A stretch of 34,031 nucleotides of DNA from Desulfobacterales bacterium (GTDB taxonomy: Bacteria; Desulfobacterota; Desulfobacteria; Desulfobacterales; B30-G6): positions 1 to 34,031 of the forward strand of contig JAOZRT010000015.1 of NCBI GenBank assembly GCA_029940035.1, in the 5' to 3' direction. Under the pieces are notes generated by a model that worked only from the letters and a program-made list of their open reading frames with translations, was not told the DNA's origin and ran no database searches. The position numbers and the translations under genes are program-made. Each line of letters starts with the position of its first letter. Positions within the stretch are counted from its first letter, which is position 1. Positions 26,929-34,031 of the stretch are shown one piece after another.

Positions 26929-27537
26929 TTAAGGATGGCAGATTCCTTCCGAACCGACGACATGCCGCCACTGAATCTTGACGATGGCTTCCGTGTTAAA
27001 ACTGCCCTTGTGTTGGATGATCTGGTCATAAATGATATTGGTGCCGTAATTAGCCAGCGACCGGCCGAGCCCTTCGTACCCGGCTGCTGTCTGCAGGGCA
27101 CTTCCCCTTGAAGCGACCCGTGTGCCGCCGATAAGCACATTGGCATGGGGTTCATTGTCCTGGTTGCCCATGGGGATGCGCATGTCACGGACAGGTGGGC
27201 CTTCCCCGTCACCATCTGCGGGCAGTTCTCCCGGTGCGGGTTCGTTTTTCCAGAAATCAGGTGTGTCTATCTGGACCAGTCCTCCGCGCAGTTTGTTTTC
27301 GGTAAACCCATTGGGGCAGGCAATGTTTTGTTCGATGATTTCCGATATCAGTTCGGCAACGCCTTCAGCGCTATAGAAGGCCTGTTTATGACGCACCTCG
27401 TTGGCAGCCATGCGCATTTCCGTGGTAGTCGATTTTGTTGCCAGCAGTCCGACCATGGTCAGGATGGCCAGGATAAAAAGGGTCATGACCATTGCCGAGC
27501 CGCATTGGTTTTTAGCATGGTATGGTTGCCGGTTCAT
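26929..27537 (-). CDS. pilX: PilX-like minor pilin (copy 2)
   Basis: 202 aa; NQCGSAMVMTLFILAILTMVGLLATKSTTTEMRMAANEVRHKQAFYSAEGVAELISEIIEQNIACPNGF; closely parallels copy 1. Confidence 0.82.
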   Translation of the reverse strand: MNRQPYHAKNQCGSAMVMTLFILAILTMVGLLATKSTTTEMRMAANEVRHKQAFYSAEGVAELISEIIEQNIACPNGFTENKLRGGLVQIDTPDFWKNEPAPGELPADGDGEGPPVRDMRIPMGNQDNEPHANVLIGGTRVASRGSALQTAAGYEGLGRSLANYGTNIIYDQIIQHKGSFNTEAIVKIQWRHVVGSEGICHP

Positions 27538-27550
27538 TTGTACCTCCGCA

Positions 27551-27976
27551 TTAATCAGAGCTTCTTTTGTAGTAGGTCACGGTGATGCGCCCGCCGGACG
27601 GGCCGCCCGGGGTAACAGCCAGATCAATTTGCTTTATATTGGGAATCGGCGTGGTGAAGACCGTGTGTTCGACCAAAATGCCTTTTTCAACCCGTGACGC
27701 TGTCCCTCCGGGATCGAGTTCAGTGCTCGAATATTCCGCAGATATCAATTTTTCGAACTGGTCGGTCAGGAGGGTGGATGCCACCAGAATTGCACGCGCT
27801 TTCATATTGCTGTTGATGGCTGTGACGTGCAGAGCCATGATGGCCAGGATACCAATGGAAAAAATAGACATCACCATCAACACTTCGATGAGGGTGAACC
27901 CGTTTTGGAAGCAAGTTGTTGCCAAAGGCCTGGGTTTTGGCGTTAGACTGCGATTGATTTGAGAGGTTTGTTTCAT
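27551..27976 (-). CDS. pilV: PilV-like minor pilin (copy 2)
   Basis: 141 aa; QNG|FTLIEVLMVMSIFSIGILAIMALHVTAINSNMKARA. Confidence 0.85.
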   Translation of the reverse strand: MKQTSQINRSLTPKPRPLATTCFQNGFTLIEVLMVMSIFSIGILAIMALHVTAINSNMKARAILVASTLLTDQFEKLISAEYSSTELDPGGTASRVEKGILVEHTVFTTPIPNIKQIDLAVTPGGPSGGRITVTYYKRSSD

Positions 27977-28746
27977 TTGAGCCCCTGATTTCTGAGGTTG
28001 ATTTCCGCTGACAGGGCAAGGCGGCGCATCCTGTCCGGATCTGTCTGTTTATCGAGAATAATTTTCCCCAGTTGATTGTAATAAATCGCATGGTCGCCAG
28101 CCGGAAAGCTGCCGTTAGAAGTTTCAGGCCCTGACCGGGAGATAATCGACACCTGAACAAAGCGGATGTCATCCGGAGCGGCGGCTGCCTGGGCAAGATC
28201 AAGGTGGCAGTTGTCTTTGCAGCTCGGGTCATGCGGGTTCACACCGAAATATTCAAAATCCAGGGCATCGATATTGTCTGCCAGTGCCTGGGGGGATCCA
28301 TTGGCCGACGCCCGTGTCAATTGCCCGTTCTTCAGGGCGTAAGTGATCACTTCGTTGCTGTCATCGGCTTTTCCATCTCCAAAAGCCTCCTCCTGGTAAT
28401 TGTCATGATCTCCATCTCCATCGTTGTCCACACCGTCGGATTCGCCTCCGGTGACATCCATGGAGAGCGTGACAGCATCGTGGCGGTCGGGCATGGGTTT
28501 GATGCCGGTGTCTGCCGAACCAATGGGGTCGTACCCCGCCATCATCAGTTCTCTGGTCATGAAATACATGGCTGTTCTGGCATTTTGCTGCATGCCCGAT
28601 ACTTTCTGCTGCCTATTGTGCCATCTGAGCTGTTCATGAAAAGCAGCGATGACGCCGGCCATGATAATGCTGAGAATAGCCATGGCGACCATCATTTCGA
28701 TGAGGGAGAATGCATCGTTATGTGTGAGTATCGCCCTGTTTTTCAT
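27973..28746 (-). CDS. pilW: PilW-like minor pilin (copy 2)
   Basis: ORF to 28782; likely start MKNRAILTHNDAFSLIEMMVAMAILS at 28746; MQQNARTAMYFMTRELMMAGYDPIGS parallels copy 1; ATGA overlap with pilV copy 2. Confidence 0.85.
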   Translation of the reverse strand: MKNRAILTHNDAFSLIEMMVAMAILSIIMAGVIAAFHEQLRWHNRQQKVSGMQQNARTAMYFMTRELMMAGYDPIGSADTGIKPMPDRHDAVTLSMDVTGGESDGVDNDGDGDHDNYQEEAFGDGKADDSNEVITYALKNGQLTRASANGSPQALADNIDALDFEYFGVNPHDPSCKDNCHLDLAQAAAAPDDIRFVQVSIISRSGPETSNGSFPAGDHAIYYNQLGKIILDKQTDPDRMRRLALSAEINLRNQGLK

Positions 28747-28955
28747 GATTAAGGGTATTGCCGTAATCAGCCGCAGAGTCAATCCTGGTTAAATTCTTAA
28801 TTAATACGTAAGTAAAATAAGTGGTAGAGTTGAAAACATGCTGGTGAAAGCAGCGTTTAAAAGTATGGGTTGAAATGTTCTGGCTATCTTATAAAGTAGA
28901 ACCCATCAAATTTTATGCAGGATTCAGGTGATAACTTCAACGACAAGGAGACACA

Positions 28956-29762
28956 ATGTCTGAAATCGTAACCATAGAAATAAACAATCACATTGCCCAC
29001 GTAAAATTGAACCGGCCCGAAAAATACAATGCCCTCAGTGCTGAAATGTTCACAGCCATTGTAGATGCCGGCAAGAAGGTAACTGCCGACACCTCTGTCC
29101 GTGTTGTGGTGCTGTCGGGGGAGGGCCGGGGATTCTGTGCCGGTCTTGACTTCGGAAGCTTTATGGCCATGGGAGACGGGTCGGGTAAAAAGGATCTGGT
29201 GTTTTTCGATAAGCCGGACGGCAGCCCCGCCAACTATGCCCAACTGGTGGGGTACATCTGGAAGCAGGTTCCGGTTCCGGTAATCGCCGCTGTCCACGGG
29301 GTGGCATATGGAGGGGGGCTTCAGTTGGCCCTCGCGGCGGACATCCGCCTGGCAGGCAGGGATGCAAAATTTTCAGTCATGGAAATCAAATGGGGGCTGG
29401 TGCCGGATATGTCGGGCACCCAGACCTTGAGGGACCTGGTCCGGCTGGATGCGGCCAAGGAAATGACCTATACGGGCAGGATCGTGGAAGCGGAAGAAGC
29501 AGCCGACCTGGGTCTGGTCACCCGGCTTTGCGACGATCCCGTGGCCGCAGCACTTGAAATGGCAGCAGAGATAGCCGGAAAATCACCCGATGCCATAACT
29601 GCGGGAAAGAAGCTGCTGGAAAACGCCTGGCACGGGAGTTCGGAAGATGGGCTTGACCTTGAAGCGAGCCTGCAGAAAAAGATCATCGGCCAGGAAAATC
29701 AGGTGGAAGCGGTGATGGCCAATTTTGAAAACAGGCCGCCGAAATTCAAGGATCGCAAATAA
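28956..29762 (+). CDS. Enoyl-CoA hydratase/isomerase (crotonase) family protein
   Basis: 268 aa; LNRPEKYNALSAEMF; VRVVVLSGEGRGFCAGLDF; PVIAAVHGVAYGGGLQLALAADIRLAGRDAKFSVMEIKWGLVPDMSGTQTL. Confidence 0.93.
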   Translation: MSEIVTIEINNHIAHVKLNRPEKYNALSAEMFTAIVDAGKKVTADTSVRVVVLSGEGRGFCAGLDFGSFMAMGDGSGKKDLVFFDKPDGSPANYAQLVGYIWKQVPVPVIAAVHGVAYGGGLQLALAADIRLAGRDAKFSVMEIKWGLVPDMSGTQTLRDLVRLDAAKEMTYTGRIVEAEEAADLGLVTRLCDDPVAAALEMAAEIAGKSPDAITAGKKLLENAWHGSSEDGLDLEASLQKKIIGQENQVEAVMANFENRPPKFKDRK

Positions 29763-29791
29763 ATTTTCATGTTCCAACGCGCACAACCGAG
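29761..29791 (+). repeat. 31-nt intergenic element, copy A (upstream of yqgE)
   Basis: aaattttcatgttccaacgcgcacaaccgag; 27/31 identical to copy B at 30762-30792. Confidence 0.7.
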
Positions 29792-29894
29792 TCTAAGCCA
29801 TAGGTTGTTACCGTAAATGTTTGCGTGATCATCTAAATACCAAAATGAAAATTTATTTGATAGAAGGTCTTGAAAAAAAGAATTAGGGATTGTC

Positions 29895-30476
29895 ATGGGC
29901 ATCGAAACCGGGGAAAAACTGGAAAACGGATTAAAGGGACATTTTCTGGTTGCTATGCCGGAGATGGCGGATTTCAACTTTTCCCACACTGTCACCTGCA
30001 TATCGGAACATACCCAGAGCGGGGCCCTGGGCACCATCGTCAACAGGGTCTTGCCGGCTGTATCCGCGAAGACCATCTTCGATGAATTGAAACTGGAATG
30101 CATGGCCGGGAGTGAATCCATCCCCATTCACGTTGGCGGGCCGGTACATCCCAACGAAATTTTCATTTTGCACGGCCCTCCGTTTGGATGGGAAAGCAGC
30201 CTCATGATTACGGAGACGCTGGCCATGAGCAATACCATGGATATCATTACCGCCATTGCTGCTGGCAAGGGGCCTGAGGCGTTCATTATTTCACTGGGGT
30301 GCGCAGGTTGGGGACCGGGTCAATTAGAAAGTGAACTCACTCAGAATGCATGGCTGACAAGCCCTGTGGCGGATGAGATTATTTTTTCGGAGCCGATTGA
30401 ATCCCGTTGGGAGAAGACGGTAAAAATGATGGGAATAAATCCAGCGCTGTTGTCGAGCACACCGGGACATGCCTGA
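29895..30476 (+). CDS. yqgE: YqgE/AlgH family protein
   Basis: 193 aa; HFLVAMPEM..FSHTVTCISEHTQSGALGTIVNRVLP; IPIHVGGPVHPNEIFILHG; FIISLGCAGWGPGQLESEL. Confidence 0.9.
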   Translation: MGIETGEKLENGLKGHFLVAMPEMADFNFSHTVTCISEHTQSGALGTIVNRVLPAVSAKTIFDELKLECMAGSESIPIHVGGPVHPNEIFILHGPPFGWESSLMITETLAMSNTMDIITAIAAGKGPEAFIISLGCAGWGPGQLESELTQNAWLTSPVADEIIFSEPIESRWEKTVKMMGINPALLSSTPGHA

Positions 30477-30499
30477 TAGGCGTTGAGAATGGGGGATGG

Positions 30500-30646
30500 T
30501 CAGGACTCTTTTTTTATTTTGGGTTTGGGTTTTTTCTTTTTGAGGCACACTTTGTCTTTTCGTACAAAGGCGCAGAGCTTCGGATTGTAATACTCCTTGC
30601 AGTTCAAAGGATTGTAAAGCGGGCACTCCGGATGTTTTTCTGACAT
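30500..30646 (-). CDS. 48-aa Cys-rich small protein
   Basis: Manual translation: MSEKHPECPLYNPLNCKEYYNPKLCAFVRKDKVCLKKKKPKPKIKKES*; four Cys at near-regular spacing and a basic tail; GAGGGG about 12 nt upstream of the ATG; absent from the ORF track because it is under 60 aa. Confidence 0.55.
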   Translation of the reverse strand: MSEKHPECPLYNPLNCKEYYNPKLCAFVRKDKVCLKKKKPKPKIKKES

Positions 30647-30761
30647 ATACGCTATTTTCCCCTCAACCTGATTTTAGCAGGTGACCAATAGTTTAAATTC
30701 ATGCAACCATAACATACATTTAAGTATTTTACAAGCCACTGTATATTTTCCCGTTTTCGAC

Positions 30762-30792
30762 AAATTTTCATGTTCGAAAGCGCACAGCCAAG
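30762..30792 (+). repeat. 31-nt intergenic element, copy B (upstream of the dynamin-like gene)
   Basis: aaattttcatgttcgaaagcgcacagccaag; 27/31 identical to copy A. Confidence 0.7.
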
Positions 30793-30851
30793 CATGCAAC
30801 ATGAAGGGCAAATCATTTTGACAATCATGAGGTGCTGAGGTAATCGGAACC

Positions 30852-33110
30852 ATGCTGTCCTTTCAATCGCTAAAAACCGAACTTCAACAGGTCAACCACG
30901 AAACGACTGCGTCTCTCGAAAGGGTCATAAGTCTGTCCGGGATGACCAATGAAACCTTTCAGACCTGGCAAGAGATATGCGAAACCGTTCACCGGCAGGT
31001 GTCTGAGGATGTCATCCGTGTGGCGGTCGTGGGGGCCATCAAATCCGGTAAAAGTACGTTCGTCAACTCGCTTTTCAAAGAGGACTACCTCAAAAGAGGG
31101 GCCGGTGTGGTGACCTCCATCGTCACGCGGATCCGCAGCGGACCGTATCTCAAGGCCACACTCTATTTCAAAGCATGGGACGAGATCAATGCCGATATGC
31201 AGCAGGCCCTGGCCCTGTTTCCTGCTTCCCGGTGGCAGGCCAGCGACGACCGGTTTGACATGCGCAGGGAAACGGACCGGCAGGAACTGGAAACGGCCCT
31301 GGGCGCCCTCAATTCGGAGCTGCTCATTTCAGACGGTTCGCGCAATGTCAACAGCATCATCCTGGATTTATATCTGAAAGGATATGACACGGTTGGCCCC
31401 ATCATGACGTCTGAGCAGACCACCAAAGTATTCGAGGATGACGCGTTCGACGGCCAGCGGGAGTTTGTCGGAAGCGATGAACTGGCGGTTTACCTGAAGG
31501 ATATTGAACTTGAAATTAACAACGGCAGCCTGGGCACCAATGTCGAGATCGCCGATTGCCAGGGGAGCGATTCACCCAATCCGCTGCATCTGGCCATGAT
31601 CCAGGAGTACCTGGTTAGAGCCCATCTGCTGATCTACGTGGTCAGCAGCAGGACCGGCTTAAGGCAGGCGGATATCCGGTTTCTCTCCATGATCAAGCAA
31701 ATGGGTATTCTGGAGAACACCTTGTTTATCGTCAACTGTGACTTCAGCGAACATGAAAGTGTTGATGACCTTTCTGTACTTGTGGATCGCATTCGGAATG
31801 AACTGGCCATGCTGAGGCCGGAGCCCGATGTATATGCCATTTCATCGCTATTGAACCTGTTTCGTGCCAAGCAGGGGAAAAACAGCGAAAAAGATGCCCA
31901 GCGGCTTGCCCAGTGGACCCAGGAGGAGGCGCTTGTGGCCTATTCAGATCAGGAATCCGAGTGCTTTTATGCCCATTTTCAGGATAAGCTCGCCCGGGAA
32001 AGATCCTCCCTGCTGCTTGCGAACAACCTGGAACGTCTGGGCGTTATATCCTCGGGACTGATGAACTGGGCCAGACTGAACCATGACGTGGTCAATGGGG
32101 ATGCCCAGGGTGTTGAAAAGATACTTGAAAAGATCGACTTCCACCGCAAGCAGATGGGCAAGGTTGCATCGCTGATTAAAAGCACGCTGGATGGCTCCGT
32201 GCAAAAGGTAAAAAAGGATATTAAGACCAATATAGACCGGTTTTTCGACGCCCGGTACGGCCGTACCATGAAACAGGTCGTCGAGGCTATCCGGACCTAC
32301 CAGATGCCCCTGGAACGCTATGAAGACGGTCTTGTGGCATCAGGGTTCACCGACATACTTTTTCTTGTTTACCAGGATTTTAAAGAGTCTTTGGATAAAC
32401 AGCTGGCGGAAAAGGTGAATCCGATGATCATTAAATTTGTACGAGAGGAGGAGGGGAGGATCGCCGAATACCTGGAATCCATTGCCGGGCCATACGAGAC
32501 AATGGTGCACGAGGCTGTGGCGGATTATCTGGAAAGCATGGAACAGATGGGGATCTCCCTGGACAGCGAATTAACGTCGGGTTCACCCAAGAATGGCCTG
32601 ACCGCCATGCATCACGGCAGCGAACTGGTGCTGCCCCCCCTGGGGGCTACCATGCGCTATTCCGCACGGATCAAGACGGAAGCTGTTGTCAAATTGGGGG
32701 TTTACTCTTTGGAGACGATGGTCAGGAAGTTGCTCAAGAAGGATGTTAATGATAATATTAAACAGAAAATAAAGGCGTTGGAGGACGGCATCAAGCGCAT
32801 GAAGCGCGAAACAGAGCGATCCGTGCTAATGCACTTGAAAGACTACAAGGAGAACGTCAAGTTTCAATACATGTACAAGCTGACCGATGCTATGTCGGAA
32901 TATCTCTATAAGGGACTGCTCGAAAGTTTTGATGCCTATTTCACCGATATTTCCAACCTGGTGGCCCTGATCAGGGAAGAGCACATCGATAAAGCCGCTG
33001 CTCTGGAAGAATTGGTGCATATTGAAAGAAATGCATTACGTGTGCTGGGGAATATAGACGGCTTGAGAGAAAAAATCCAGCAATTCGTCGAGCCGGTGGA
33101 GATGACCTAG
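30852..33110 (+). CDS. Dynamin-like GTPase (bacterial dynamin family)
   Basis: 752 aa; P-loop VAVVGAIKSGKSTFVNSLF; switch-I VTSIVTRIR; G3-like IADCQGSDSPNP; G4-like IVNCDF; long helical C-terminal stalk-like region. Confidence 0.88.
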   Translation: MLSFQSLKTELQQVNHETTASLERVISLSGMTNETFQTWQEICETVHRQVSEDVIRVAVVGAIKSGKSTFVNSLFKEDYLKRGAGVVTSIVTRIRSGPYLKATLYFKAWDEINADMQQALALFPASRWQASDDRFDMRRETDRQELETALGALNSELLISDGSRNVNSIILDLYLKGYDTVGPIMTSEQTTKVFEDDAFDGQREFVGSDELAVYLKDIELEINNGSLGTNVEIADCQGSDSPNPLHLAMIQEYLVRAHLLIYVVSSRTGLRQADIRFLSMIKQMGILENTLFIVNCDFSEHESVDDLSVLVDRIRNELAMLRPEPDVYAISSLLNLFRAKQGKNSEKDAQRLAQWTQEEALVAYSDQESECFYAHFQDKLARERSSLLLANNLERLGVISSGLMNWARLNHDVVNGDAQGVEKILEKIDFHRKQMGKVASLIKSTLDGSVQKVKKDIKTNIDRFFDARYGRTMKQVVEAIRTYQMPLERYEDGLVASGFTDILFLVYQDFKESLDKQLAEKVNPMIIKFVREEEGRIAEYLESIAGPYETMVHEAVADYLESMEQMGISLDSELTSGSPKNGLTAMHHGSELVLPPLGATMRYSARIKTEAVVKLGVYSLETMVRKLLKKDVNDNIKQKIKALEDGIKRMKRETERSVLMHLKDYKENVKFQYMYKLTDAMSEYLYKGLLESFDAYFTDISNLVALIREEHIDKAAALEELVHIERNALRVLGNIDGLREKIQQFVEPVEMT

Positions 33111-33171
33111 GCAATGTTGCCGGCCAATATAGGAATTACCGTAATATTCAAATTAAGCAGGAGGTGTGCTG

Positions 33172-33951
33172 ATGGCGAAAAAATCAACCAGGATCATTGC
33201 GGTGGCAAATGAAAAAGGAGGGGTCGGCAAAACCGTAACCGTTATAAACCTTGGCGCCGCTTTTTCCCTTATGGGCAAGAAGGTCCTGATTGTTGATGTG
33301 GATCCGCAGGCCAATGCCACCAAGGGGTTGGGCATAGAGGCAGACGAGGACCAGTTGAATACCTATGACCTGGTTATCCGGCCTGATGAAACCATGGCAA
33401 AAGACGCCGTGCTGAAAACGTCATGGAAGGGGTTGTACGTGATTCCCTCCCATGTGGACCTGTCCGGCGCCGAGGTGGAACTGGTGGATGAAGACGGGCG
33501 TGAAAACCGCCTGAAAGAAACCCTGGCGCCCATCAAGGCCGATTATGATGTCATCCTGCTGGACACGCCCCCGAGCCTTTCCCTTTTGACGGTCAATGTG
33601 TTTACCTGTGCCCGGGAAGTTATTGTGCCCTGCCAGACGCATCCCTATGCGTATGGGGCCCTGGGAGAACTGTTTGACACCATCGAGGCAGTGAAGGAAG
33701 CCATCAATTCCGATCTTACGGTGACGGGCGTCCTGGCGACCCTGTACGACCAGCGAACCCGGGTCAGTCAACGCATCCTGGATAAGTTGAAAAATGATGA
33801 AAAGTACAGCTCTCTGCTGCTTGAAACGGTAATACGGGCCAACACCAAGATCGCCGACAGTGCCGATGTCGGGAAGCCGGTGGTTTTTTACAGAACCACG
33901 AGCTTTGGCGCCAAAGACTACAAAGCGCTGGCCAAGGAGCTTTCGGCCTGA
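33172..33951 (+). CDS. ParA/MinD-family partition ATPase
   Basis: Deviant Walker A VANEKGGVGKTVTVINLGAAFSLMGKKVLIVDVDPQANATKGLG; DVILLDTPPSLSLLTVN; AGGAGG RBS before ATG 33172 (ORF track uses GTG 33166). Confidence 0.92.
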   Translation: MAKKSTRIIAVANEKGGVGKTVTVINLGAAFSLMGKKVLIVDVDPQANATKGLGIEADEDQLNTYDLVIRPDETMAKDAVLKTSWKGLYVIPSHVDLSGAEVELVDEDGRENRLKETLAPIKADYDVILLDTPPSLSLLTVNVFTCAREVIVPCQTHPYAYGALGELFDTIEAVKEAINSDLTVTGVLATLYDQRTRVSQRILDKLKNDEKYSSLLLETVIRANTKIADSADVGKPVVFYRTTSFGAKDYKALAKELSA

Positions 33952-33965
33952 CGGCTGGTTGCCGG

Positions 33966-34031
33966 AGCCTCGGGATGCGGAATGTGGAATGAAGGACAGA
34001 GAACAGAGCCACAGAAGGACAGAGGACAGAG
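33966..34031. repeat. Low-complexity dispersed intergenic repeat, island 3 (inverted orientation, runs off the window)
   Basis: ggaatgaaggacagagaacaga (33986-34007) is the exact reverse complement of 1478-1499. Confidence 0.7.

Noticed and set aside
28884-29297. 137-aa minus-strand ORF opposite the crotonase gene
   Set aside because: Overlaps a clear enoyl-CoA hydratase CDS and shows no independent motif.
30324-30626. 100-aa minus-strand ORF overlapping the 3' end of yqgE
   Set aside because: Different frame from the 48-aa Cys-rich ORF, overlaps yqgE and lacks an RBS; the shorter ORF has better coding character.

Overview
This 34 kb bacterial window is probably from a Desulfobacterota (deltaproteobacterial) chromosome; that placement is inferred from gene style only. 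From left to right it contains: (1) a complete IS4-type insertion sequence whose left terminal repeat begins at base 1; (2) a minus-strand cassette of marR regulator, HlyD-type fusion protein, RND pump gene (apparently frameshifted near its 5' end) and a tiny internally deleted hotdog-thioesterase ORF; (3) an orphan hybrid sensor histidine kinase; (4) a DSP/Tyr-phosphatase gene followed by a possibly kinase-like hypothetical gene; (5) split alpha and beta subunit genes for an NDP-forming acyl-CoA synthetase, separated by a long hairpin; (6) two tandem minus-strand type IV pilus minor-pilin/PilY1 clusters covering about 14 kb; (7) an enoyl-CoA hydratase, a YqgE/AlgH protein, an unlisted 48-aa Cys-rich ORF, a large dynamin-like GTPase and a ParA/MinD-type ATPase. 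A low-complexity dispersed repeat family occurs in three intergenic islands. The most interesting signals are the duplicated and diverged pilus-tip clusters (Cys-rich PilY1 insertion, Ca-loop-like acidic segments in PilW, a candidate sigma-54 promoter), the dynamin-ParA pair, the phosphatase/kinase-like pair, the 31-nt element repeated upstream of yqgE and the dynamin gene, and two small ORFs below the ORF-track cutoff. No tRNA, rRNA or CRISPR array was recognised. All family calls come from motif reading without database searches.
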